The notes under the pieces were generated by a model. The model did not search any database. It saw nothing but the letters and a program-made list of their open reading frames with translations, and was not told where the DNA came from. Shown here piece after piece: positions 34,873-43,295 of a stretch of 64,000 nt of DNA. This stretch comes from Oscillospiraceae bacterium HV4-5-C5C (lineage in GTDB: Bacteria > Bacillota > Clostridia > Saccharofermentanales > Fastidiosipilaceae). The translations under genes were made by a program, and so were the position numbers. The stretch covers positions 62,001-126,000 of the forward strand of contig JAAVLZ010000008.1 in NCBI GenBank assembly GCA_012034405.1. Reading direction: 5' to 3'. The stretch's first letter is position 1, and every line of letters begins with the position of its first letter.

Positions 34873-34934
34873 AGTTTATATCTATATGGTAAGCTCAGAC
34901 ACAGGTTTTATCCTGATTCAGATAGGAGTACCGC

Positions 34935-35621
34935 ATGTATATTGGCTTTATCAGACATGGGGAAACCGACTGGTCCCGGGTGGGTAAGCTGCAGGGGCGG
35001 GAGGATATTCCGCTCAATGAGCACGGCCGTCAGCAGATTCATGACCTGGCCCAGGCGTTACAGGGCGGTCCATGGCAATCCCTATATTGCAGCCCGCTGG
35101 GTCGAACCAGAGAAAGTGCTGATATCCTGGCAGCTGAACTTCAGCTGCCCCGCCCGCAAAGCCTGGATGCTTTAGTTGAACGGGATTTTGGTCAGGCCTC
35201 CGGTCTGACCACCCAGGAGAGGCAACAGCACTTCCCTGATTTAATTTATCCTCAGATGGAGAGTAACGCGGCGGTTCAGGACCGGGTGCGCCTGGCCATC
35301 CATACCATCAGCAGGCAGCCTCTTTGCTGGCCGGCAGCAGAAGGCAGGTCGGAAACCGAAGACAGCAGCCAGCGTGCTGAAGCTGAAGTTTGTCCCCCCC
35401 GCTATATTCTGGTCGTCACTCATGGGGGCTGGTTACATGAGCTGAGCAATCTTTATGATCCAGGCTACGCGCAGCAATGGCGGCAGGTCCGGCTGAAACT
35501 AGCCGGTTTCAGTCTGGCTGAATTGACTGAAGATCAGCTTAACTTTTTGTGCTTTAATCAGTCGGCTGCGGAACTGAACGACGGTGGCTGGTTTCAGCCT
35601 TGGGTCCGGGCTCAGGCTTGA
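34935..35621 (+). CDS. Histidine phosphatase family protein
   Basis: A phosphoglycerate-mutase-fold phosphatase of 228 residues. The catalytic loop is FIRHGETDW (His8), followed by GKLQGREDIPLNEHGRQQI; the second basic pocket is CSPLGRTRESADI (near residue 55) and the second His is in VVTHGGW (near residue 160). Substrate range of this family covers phosphosugars, alpha-ribazole phosphate and others, so the role is open. There is an insertion of about 20 residues before the second His (rich in Glu, Ser and Arg) compared with compact members. AGGAG is 7 bases from the ATG. It stands alone between two c-di-GMP genes. Confidence 0.88.
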   Translation: MYIGFIRHGETDWSRVGKLQGREDIPLNEHGRQQIHDLAQALQGGPWQSLYCSPLGRTRESADILAAELQLPRPQSLDALVERDFGQASGLTTQERQQHFPDLIYPQMESNAAVQDRVRLAIHTISRQPLCWPAAEGRSETEDSSQRAEAEVCPPRYILVVTHGGWLHELSNLYDPGYAQQWRQVRLKLAGFSLAELTEDQLNFLCFNQSAAELNDGGWFQPWVRAQA

Positions 35622-35650
35622 TTTTCTGTCAAAGCACGTGCTGCACAGAC

Positions 35651-38600
35651 TCATGTCTGACCATTATAAAACGTGTAAGTATCCTTTCCGTGTGTCTTAA
35701 CCTCATACATGGCTTTATCCGCTTTTTTATACAGCTCTGAAAAGGACTGTCCATCACCGGGACTCAGCGCAATCCCGATGCTGGCAGAAAGCTGCAGAGC
35801 AACGACGGTCAGCTCATGAAGTCCCTGACTGATGGTTGTTGCTTTCAGCGTTATGTCCTCCAGCTTGTTTTGGTCAGGCAAAAAGAGCATAAATTCATCA
35901 CCGCCCAAACGGCAGACCAGCTCGCCGTCTCCGGCCTGTTGCTGCAGAAGCCTGGCAATCATGCGCAGGGCTTCATCCCCCTGGACGTGTCCGTACAGAT
36001 CGTTAATCATTTTAAAATTATCCACGTCCAGCATCAGCAGCGCCTGCAGGCTTTCACGCCTGGCAGCCTGCAGGTGAAAGTCAACTTTATCGGTAAAGGC
36101 CTGTCGATTAAGCAAGCCCGTCAATGAATCAGTCTCTGCCAGCCGCTGCATCTTAAGACTCTCCCGCTGCTGGCGATCAATATCCTCAAATAAAAAGTAG
36201 GCCATGATATCGCTGGTCCCCGGATAGGCGATCAACTCTGCCGTCAACCTGATCCAGCGGGCTTCATGTTCCGGCTCATTCTCGCGATAGGTCAGGCTGA
36301 GCCGGTGGATACCATGTTCATAGCGCTTCAATAAAGCTTCTCGGTTGACCCGGTTTCTAAAGTCCGCCTGATCCGGAGGGTAGACATGATATAGCGCGTA
36401 GGTTTCCAGCCTGGCCGACAGGGTCAGAGAATCATGGCTGGGAAAGCCCGTTTCCAGGAGATTGCCTTCAATCGTTTCAGCTGAAGCATCCTGGCTGATA
36501 TTGCAGCGATACAGGGTATAAGAGGATACCGGCCGGTCGCGCAGGGATTGCAGCCAGCGCTTATACAGGGCCTCTTGCTCCAGTTGCCCGGTAATTTCTC
36601 TAAAGGTGATAATAGCGGAGACCGGCTTGCCGCTGTCAGAAAACAGCGTGGAAAAATGAGCCTCAATCCAGCGCCAGGCTTGACCCAGTTTTGCTTGGTA
36701 CTGAACGGAACCTTCCTTTTTACCCTGTAGAATTGATTCAAAAAAATGGATATAGTTTGGCTGAGATTCTGGTGAAATAAGGCCGCTGCTCACACTGGCA
36801 TAAGGGACATCCTTGATAAGCGCTGGTAGCTTATATCTGGCATTGGCTTTAGCCGTCATATACAGGCTGCGGTCGGCCAGGATATAACGGGCAATGGTTA
36901 CATCGCTGTGCATAGCAGCCAAACGATAAGCCTCTTCACTCATTCTCAGCTGCTGCTCGTTATTAACCTGCTCTGTTATATCTACCAGCAGCACATTAAA
37001 GATATAGGTGTGGTCCCTGATCTCCGCGATACTGCCGCTCAGACTCAGCCAGGAACTCATACCTTGCTTGTGATAACCCCGGAAGCGACAGGTTGCCATA
37101 CTGCAGCGCCCCTTTATCAGGTTGATAAAGGCCTGCCTGACGACCGGGCGGTCTGCTTCATAGACCAGACTGAGCGGGTCAGCCCCTCGGATTTTGCTAT
37201 CCTCATGCTTATTGTAACCCAGATAGCGATAAAAGCCCTCGTTGAGGTACAGCGTCCGTAGTTTGCCGATGGCGTATTCAAACGAGCCCACGCCTCCGGA
37301 AAGGCTGTCGGTCAGCAGGCGGAGCCTGGCTTCAGCCGCGCGCTGACCGCTGATATCCATCACGGTTACATAGAGCCAATCCTGTCCTGCTGCATCTTTT
37401 TTTCTGCACCACTCATTGAGGAACCAGCGTAGTTGACCACATCGGGTTTCAATCCGGTATTCCAGCCGGCCGGCTGCCGCTTCCGGTGACTCATGCAGGT
37501 CGGCCTTAACACGTTCCCGATCGGCTTTATAGACCATCTGATAAAAGCTGTTCTGAAATTTGCTTAAGAATTCTGTTCTGGTATAGCCCAGCTTATGAAT
37601 GAAACTGCTGTTAACATAGGAAAAACTGCCCTCACTGTCATCAGCGCATTTAAATACCCCTCCCCGCATAGCGCTTAACAAGGTGTCCAACTCATTAGAA
37701 ACCGGTGTGTAGGTCGCGTATATCAGGTATTTACCAGAACCCTGGGCGGAAATGGCCGCAGCAATGTGAAAAGCCTGATAGCGTCCTTGTCCGCTAAGGA
37801 TACGGGCATTGACCGATATATCCTGTCTCTTACTGACTGCAGCCCTGAGCTGATGCAATATAAGCGGTAAATCATCCGGATGAACCGCTTTAAGGAAATT
37901 CTCCTTCCAGGACTCCGCTGGCTCCCGCCTGACCAGCTGCCAGTACCGTTTATTCAGATATAAAAGGGATAACGTCTCATTCTCATATGCCAGAAGTGCC
38001 GCGCCCTGGGGCAGATTATCCAGCAGCACCTGCCGCTGTTCTTCCTTTTGCTCTTCACGACTGATGCCGGAAAAATAACCGGTTAAGCGCTGCTGCCCCT
38101 CCGCATCCACGGTGATCCGATAATAAGCCTGCAGGCGGATAAAGCTGCCATCTCCGCAGATAAACCGTGGTTTAATGATGATCGTACCCGTTTTATTCTG
38201 CCTGGCTTGATCCAGGGTCTGGCGCACCATCTGCCGGTCATCCGGATGCAGGCCGCTGTATGCATCCGTCTGATAGATCGTCATAGCTTGCTGATGGGTC
38301 AGCCCGCACAGCCGGCAGAACTCCTCATTGATGTATACCGCCTGTGCCCTATCAGCCTGCAAATTCAGCATGACATAACCACCGGGGATATCCTTCATTA
38401 TCTGGGCCTGAAATTGAATATGCCGTTTCAACGTAGCTTCGTCATCCCGCCGGGTCAGCATGACCGCCGCGTAATCTCCTAAAGCTACCAGCCGGTTCAT
38501 GTGCGCGTGATTGCGGCAGGGATTATCCGCGCCCATAAAACCAATCAGTCGCCCACTGCGGCGTAATGGTACCAGCATGAATGACTCTATCTTTTCAGCC

Positions 38601-41600
38601 ATCAGGTAGGCTTTATCAATGCTGTCATAAGGCCACCGGTCAAAGTCACGCGCATAAATTGATTCGCCCGCACCCAGCGCCTTGAGCCATGGAGCCGTCA
38701 GCTGGCCTTGGACCTGACTCATGGCGGCCAGCCTTGAGGCTTGCTGTTCCGAGCATACCTCATAGGTATTGTTCAAAGTCTGCTTTTCAGGATCAATTTC
38801 AAATATATAGGTACGCGAAGCGCCAAAAAACAGCAGCAGATTATGCAACATGACATCCAGGCCTTTTTCCGGATCAGGCTGAGCCAGAATCTCATGAGCC
38901 ATTTTATTCAGGAAACTGAAGTGTTCCGCCGCTTCCCGCTGCTCAGTAACATTGACGATCATAGAGATTCTGGTGGGCGCGTCAATGCCCACAATATGGC
39001 ACATGGAGTAGCTGCCATGCAGCCAGATTTCCCGGCCATCCCGCCGCCGGACTCTGAACTGTATCCGCAGGGGGGTAGCTGCTTCAGCCAGCTGGTCCAG
39101 ACCGGCTTTAACCGCTGGAAAGTCTGCCGGATTGATCAGCTTCATTAAGCCATCCGGTACCTCTTGATCAAATTGCTCCTGAGTATAACCCAGAATGGCA
39201 TAGTACTCTTTATTAACAAAGATATAGCGGACTTTATCCTTCTCCAGCGCCACCGCTGCCACGCCACCGCTCATATTATTGAGGATCGCCTGCAGCTGGG
39301 ATGAGGCCTGCTGTTCCCGCTGCGTAGCCAGATGCTGTTGGGTAATGTCATTGCAGACCGCCATCTGCACCGGTACCGGGTAGCCAGGCAGGCGGATCAT
39401 GGAAAAATTACCCTCTAACCAGCGGATGCCGCCCCCTCGCTGGACAATCCGGTAGTACAGCGTCATAAACTCACCGGTCCGGTTTGCAGTGACGATGGCC
39501 TGTCTGACCCGTTCAAGGTCATCTGGATGCACAAAATCATAGGCCGTCTGGATTTCCTTCTCATACTGCGCCCGGGTATAACCTGCTATCTGGTAAAACT
39601 GTTCATTGGCAAAAACAATTTTAGGCGCGTTTTCAACGATGACTGCTGTAGAGACCGCGCTCTGAATGCTGTCCATAATGATCTGCAGCTGCTCCGCCAG
39701 GGCCTCCCGGCGGCTTTCCATATCTCTGGCTTTCGTTTCTGCCTTCCGCAGTTCCGTAACATCTTCCACCATGCAGTATACCAGCCGCCGCTCGCCACTG
39801 GCTGCAATTACCCGCAGCGCCAGTCTCAGATATACCTCATTGGAGCAGCCGGGCAGGTAACTGAATATATATTCATCAGTATACTCTTCCCCATTCTGAC
39901 TGGAGCGATCCAGGCGCTGGAGAAACAGCTGCCGGCTACGCTGGGCCATATAATCCAGCCAGTTCAGCTTCATTGCTTCCTCAATGCTCATACCAGCCTG
40001 GTTGACTACCCGGACATACTTATGGTTGGCGCGCAGCACCTCTATATGTAGTTGATTGACTTCGAGGATACAAGCGCCGCCGATAAAGCTGTTAAAAATC
40101 AGCGTATCTATACTGGTGGGGTCCCAAAATGAATTAGTGCTGAGATTCTGAACTGTCCTGAGGCCTTCAACCTCCGCTTCATGCGGCCTGCTCTGGAACA
40201 GGGCCAGATAATCTGATACCGGCATGGGTTGAGCGTAGTAATAGCCTTGATGATAAATACAGCCGATGGATTTTAAAAAGTCAGCCTGCTCCAGTGTTTC
40301 CACGCCCTCCGCAATGACTGCCATATCCAGCCACTTAGCCATCCGCACCACGGACTCCAGGATGTTCCCCCCCCGCTTGCTGTCCGCAGAGGTTTCCAGG
40401 AATTTCATATCCAGCTTGATCATATCCGCCGGTACATCTTTGAGGGTATTTAAGGATGAATAGCCACTGCCAAAGTCGTCAATTTCCACATAAAAGCCCA
40501 GGTCTTTCAGCTGTTTGATGACCGTCACAATTTGCTCAGGTGATTTGGAAAAGGCGGATTCAGTTATTTCCAGCCGCAGCAGCTCGACTGGCAACTGGTA
40601 TTCACTGATCAGAGCCGTTAAGCTCTCCAAAAAGCTGCTCATCAGGATATCGTGCCGGGATACATTCACCGCAATCGGTAACGGCCGGTATCCTGCGTCA
40701 AGCCAGCGGCGCAGCAAGGAGCAGACCGACCGCCAGACATATCTGTCCAGTTCATAAATGAAACCGTTTCGCTCAAAAACCGGGATAAATTGATTGGGCG
40801 GAATCAGGCTGCCATCTGATTTGCGCCACCTGACCAGGGCCTCAGCACCAATTAAAGCGCCGCTGGCATGATTGTACTGAGGCTGCAGCCAGATCTCAAA
40901 CTGCTGTTTTGCCAGAGCCTCCTTCATGTTTGAAACCATTTGCTGTTCCTGCAGCAGTTGTTCTCTCATGGCTTCCTGATAATCCGCAATATCGGTATCA
41001 TAACGACCTTTAATAGAGTTTTCCGCCAGCACCGCCCGGTCATATAAGGCCGAAACGGGTAAGAATGGACTCGTCACCTGTACACGCCCAATGCGGAACT
41101 TAAGCCTCTGATTCAGACAGTCAGGTCTGCTGATCCGCTGCAGGCAGCTGTTCAGTTCAGCTGATTCCTTGAATTTATAAGGATACAAGCCCGCAAAATG
41201 GTCTCCGCCATAGCGGCAGCAGATCCCCCCTATCTCATTAAAGCAGTCACGAAAGCTGCGGGCGATACTGATTAGTACCTCATCCCCCTTCGCCGTACCA
41301 TATTGATCATTAATTACCTTAAAATGCTCAATATTAACACTGATTAAGAGATAATATCCCGGTTGGTGAGCATGAATCAGTTTATCCGCGGCAGCAAAAA
41401 AGGCATCCCGGTTGTACAGTCCGGTCAATTTATCTAGTTCTGTAGCAGCGGCCAAAGTGGCCAGATTACTTAGCTTCAGGGAATTACGGATCAGGGATAG
41501 CCAAACCTCCGAACGGGCAGAAGGTGGCAGACAGGCATTGGCACCCGCCAGGATGGCCGCATTGCAGGTTTGCTCATTCACGCTGCTGATCAGTACCGGC

Positions 41601-41833
41601 AGGTCCTGCAGATAAACCCGCTGCCGGATGAACCTCAATGTCAGCATGCCCCAGCTGTCCACTTGCTGCAAGCTGATAATAGCCAGACTGACCTTGTTGA
41701 CCTGAGCCTGCAGTGCAGACACAGCGGCATCCATGCAGTCAGCAGTGATAAGGTTATACTCCTCTGCGATTTGCGGAAGGGCCTGGATAAATCCACTGGG
41801 ATCAGATCCGGTAATTAATAAACTCCGTTTCAT
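35651..41833 (-). CDS. Giant c-di-GMP protein: receiver-like, GGDHF, EAL, PAS/GAF array, GGDEF
   Basis: A 2060-residue soluble signalling protein. Approximate order: receiver-like domain 1-125; a GGDEF domain with the altered motif YGGDHF near 209; an EAL phosphodiesterase domain 310-560 with EALVRW (near 329), ITESAF, DDFGSGYSS (near 455), AEGVET and QGYYYAQPMP, so apparently active; PAS-like units 560-975; a GAF domain about 975-1140; five or six further PAS units 1140-1890; and a C-terminal GGDEF domain with intact LGGDEFMLF near 1978. There are no membrane helices. The start at 41833 follows GGGAGGGAG; ten codons upstream are probably untranslated. It both makes and breaks c-di-GMP in principle. 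EAL before the sensor array is unusual. Confidence 0.92.
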   Translation of the reverse strand: MKRSLLITGSDPSGFIQALPQIAEEYNLITADCMDAAVSALQAQVNKVSLAIISLQQVDSWGMLTLRFIRQRVYLQDLPVLISSVNEQTCNAAILAGANACLPPSARSEVWLSLIRNSLKLSNLATLAAATELDKLTGLYNRDAFFAAADKLIHAHQPGYYLLISVNIEHFKVINDQYGTAKGDEVLISIARSFRDCFNEIGGICCRYGGDHFAGLYPYKFKESAELNSCLQRISRPDCLNQRLKFRIGRVQVTSPFLPVSALYDRAVLAENSIKGRYDTDIADYQEAMREQLLQEQQMVSNMKEALAKQQFEIWLQPQYNHASGALIGAEALVRWRKSDGSLIPPNQFIPVFERNGFIYELDRYVWRSVCSLLRRWLDAGYRPLPIAVNVSRHDILMSSFLESLTALISEYQLPVELLRLEITESAFSKSPEQIVTVIKQLKDLGFYVEIDDFGSGYSSLNTLKDVPADMIKLDMKFLETSADSKRGGNILESVVRMAKWLDMAVIAEGVETLEQADFLKSIGCIYHQGYYYAQPMPVSDYLALFQSRPHEAEVEGLRTVQNLSTNSFWDPTSIDTLIFNSFIGGACILEVNQLHIEVLRANHKYVRVVNQAGMSIEEAMKLNWLDYMAQRSRQLFLQRLDRSSQNGEEYTDEYIFSYLPGCSNEVYLRLALRVIAASGERRLVYCMVEDVTELRKAETKARDMESRREALAEQLQIIMDSIQSAVSTAVIVENAPKIVFANEQFYQIAGYTRAQYEKEIQTAYDFVHPDDLERVRQAIVTANRTGEFMTLYYRIVQRGGGIRWLEGNFSMIRLPGYPVPVQMAVCNDITQQHLATQREQQASSQLQAILNNMSGGVAAVALEKDKVRYIFVNKEYYAILGYTQEQFDQEVPDGLMKLINPADFPAVKAGLDQLAEAATPLRIQFRVRRRDGREIWLHGSYSMCHIVGIDAPTRISMIVNVTEQREAAEHFSFLNKMAHEILAQPDPEKGLDVMLHNLLLFFGASRTYIFEIDPEKQTLNNTYEVCSEQQASRLAAMSQVQGQLTAPWLKALGAGESIYARDFDRWPYDSIDKAYLMAEKIESFMLVPLRRSGRLIGFMGADNPCRNHAHMNRLVALGDYAAVMLTRRDDEATLKRHIQFQAQIMKDIPGGYVMLNLQADRAQAVYINEEFCRLCGLTHQQAMTIYQTDAYSGLHPDDRQMVRQTLDQARQNKTGTIIIKPRFICGDGSFIRLQAYYRITVDAEGQQRLTGYFSGISREEQKEEQRQVLLDNLPQGAALLAYENETLSLLYLNKRYWQLVRREPAESWKENFLKAVHPDDLPLILHQLRAAVSKRQDISVNARILSGQGRYQAFHIAAAISAQGSGKYLIYATYTPVSNELDTLLSAMRGGVFKCADDSEGSFSYVNSSFIHKLGYTRTEFLSKFQNSFYQMVYKADRERVKADLHESPEAAAGRLEYRIETRCGQLRWFLNEWCRKKDAAGQDWLYVTVMDISGQRAAEARLRLLTDSLSGGVGSFEYAIGKLRTLYLNEGFYRYLGYNKHEDSKIRGADPLSLVYEADRPVVRQAFINLIKGRCSMATCRFRGYHKQGMSSWLSLSGSIAEIRDHTYIFNVLLVDITEQVNNEQQLRMSEEAYRLAAMHSDVTIARYILADRSLYMTAKANARYKLPALIKDVPYASVSSGLISPESQPNYIHFFESILQGKKEGSVQYQAKLGQAWRWIEAHFSTLFSDSGKPVSAIITFREITGQLEQEALYKRWLQSLRDRPVSSYTLYRCNISQDASAETIEGNLLETGFPSHDSLTLSARLETYALYHVYPPDQADFRNRVNREALLKRYEHGIHRLSLTYRENEPEHEARWIRLTAELIAYPGTSDIMAYFLFEDIDRQQRESLKMQRLAETDSLTGLLNRQAFTDKVDFHLQAARRESLQALLMLDVDNFKMINDLYGHVQGDEALRMIARLLQQQAGDGELVCRLGGDEFMLFLPDQNKLEDITLKATTISQGLHELTVVALQLSASIGIALSPGDGQSFSELYKKADKAMYEVKTHGKDTYTFYNGQT

Positions 41834-41926
41834 ACTTCTCCCTCCCTTGCAGCTGGGCCCCAAGCGTTGCCCGTGCCGTTATTGTTATTTTATCAGATAG
41901 TTCCCTTAAATAAATAGATTGTAAAT

Positions 41927-41966
41927 AACAAAGCGGCCTATGATTTACCACATAGACCGCTTTGTT
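41927..41966 (-). terminator. Terminator of the molybdenum hydroxylase operon
   Basis: AACAAAGCGGCCTATG (41927-41942) and CATAGACCGCTTTGTT (41951-41966) form a 16-base stem with one mismatch that becomes a G-U pair on the minus strand, with an 8-base loop. On the minus strand it ends CTTTGTTATTT, following the FAD-subunit stop codon by 38 bases. Confidence 0.75.
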
Positions 41967-42003
41967 AACGAATATCAATCTGGTTCAAGCCTGGCTGAGC
42001 AAG

Positions 42004-42822
42004 TCAAATCCCATTACTGGTCAGGAAATCTGTCAGCAGATTCAGACAGACCTCTTTGCGGTATTCAGCCGACACCCGGCCCTGAATCGGCGCAATCATA
42101 TCCCCAAACGCAGCCAGATAACCCGCCTTAGCAGCCTGGGCCTCAGACCTGGTTTTACCGATCAGCAAAGCATCCAGTTCCGGGCAGCGCAGCACCACCC
42201 CGCTGACCGCGCCAAACGCAGTAGCGCAGTGGGCAATCACATCATCTTGCCAGGTCAGCAGGCCCGCAAAAACCACTCTTGAAATGGCCAGCGCCTTTCT
42301 GGCCCCCACTTTTTTATAGTAATAATGATCCAGCCATTTAGTCGGCAGGATAATCTCCGTAATCAGTTCATCCGGCCGCAGGTCCAGTTGTTTCCGCTCC
42401 CGGTAAAAATCCCTGATGGGGATGATCCGCTCAGCGGATTGGCTGTTAAGCTTTAGACTGGCATCCGCCACAAAAAAGATCAGTACGCTATCTGCCTTGG
42501 CGCTGCCATTTGCTATATTGCCGCCAATGGTCCCCTCATTTCTGATGGCCGGCGCGGCAATGAGGTCTATAGCTGCCTTTAAAATAGCCGGGGTCAGCGG
42601 GTGTTCCAGCAGTTGTGTGTAGGTGCAGGCTGCCCCCAGATGCAGTTGGTCTCCCCGCTGCTCAATTTGTTTCATCTCAGGAATATGATTGACAAACAGG
42701 TAGACCGCGTCCGGATCAGGGTTGATCATTAAGTCTGTCCCTCCGGCATAAGGTGTGACCGAATGGCGGGCGCGGATTTCCAGCGCCTCTTGCAGGGTAG
42801 CAGGACTGAATCCGTTTACCAT
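42004..42822 (-). CDS. Molybdenum hydroxylase FAD-binding subunit
   Basis: Medium subunit of a xanthine-dehydrogenase-type enzyme, 272 residues. The FAD loops are PYAGGTDLMINPDP (near residue 20) and the block AIRNEGTIGGNIANGSAKAD (near 92), both typical of CoxM/XdhB-like flavoproteins. It passes electrons from the 2Fe-2S subunit to NAD or another acceptor. AAGGAGAGG precedes the ATG. It overlaps the 2Fe-2S gene by seven bases and is the last gene of its operon, before a terminator. The length is somewhat short of the 290 usual, at the C-terminal CO_deh_flav domain. Confidence 0.9.
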   Translation of the reverse strand: MVNGFSPATLQEALEIRARHSVTPYAGGTDLMINPDPDAVYLFVNHIPEMKQIEQRGDQLHLGAACTYTQLLEHPLTPAILKAAIDLIAAPAIRNEGTIGGNIANGSAKADSVLIFFVADASLKLNSQSAERIIPIRDFYRERKQLDLRPDELITEIILPTKWLDHYYYKKVGARKALAISRVVFAGLLTWQDDVIAHCATAFGAVSGVVLRCPELDALLIGKTRSEAQAAKAGYLAAFGDMIAPIQGRVSAEYRKEVCLNLLTDFLTSNGI

Positions 42823-43292
42823 AAGCCCTCTCCTTTCTCAGCGGCAATCTGGATTGCCTTGACAATCGCATTATAGCCGGTGCAACGGCAAAGGTTGCCT
42901 GACAGACCCAGCCGGATCTCAGTCTCACTGGGATGTGGGTGCCTGGCCAGGACGCATTCGCTCGCCAGGATCATACCCGGTATGCAGTAACCACATTGAA
43001 CAGCGGAAACCGCCGCATAAGCCTGTTCCAGAACCTGAAACCGCTCCGTCTGGCTGTAACCTTCAATCGTAGTCACCTCACAATTCTCCACCCGACCCAT
43101 AGCTACCATACAACTGTTAGCCAAATGACCGTCAATCAAGACACTGCAGGCGCCGCACTCACCCTCATTACAGCCACATTTGACGCCGGTCAGCCGATAG
43201 GTCTGGCGCAGCACATCCAGCAAGCGATCCGCCGCTGAGCCCGTGTAGCTAACCGGCTGACCGTTCAGTTTAAAAACAATTCCCTGATTCAT
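42816..43292 (-). CDS. Molybdenum hydroxylase 2Fe-2S subunit
   Basis: Small subunit with two 2Fe-2S clusters, 158 residues. The plant-ferredoxin-type cluster is GCNEGECGACSVLIDG (near residue 40) with a fourth Cys in ANSCMV; the second cluster has CGYCIPGM (near 100) and GNLCRCTGYNAI (near 132). All eight cluster Cys are in place. It relays electrons from the molybdopterin to FAD. Gene starts only 3 bases after the large-subunit stop and overlaps the FAD subunit, so the three proteins are made together. Confidence 0.95.
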   Translation of the reverse strand: MNQGIVFKLNGQPVSYTGSAADRLLDVLRQTYRLTGVKCGCNEGECGACSVLIDGHLANSCMVAMGRVENCEVTTIEGYSQTERFQVLEQAYAAVSAVQCGYCIPGMILASECVLARHPHPSETEIRLGLSGNLCRCTGYNAIVKAIQIAAEKGEGLW

Positions 43293-43295
43293 AAC

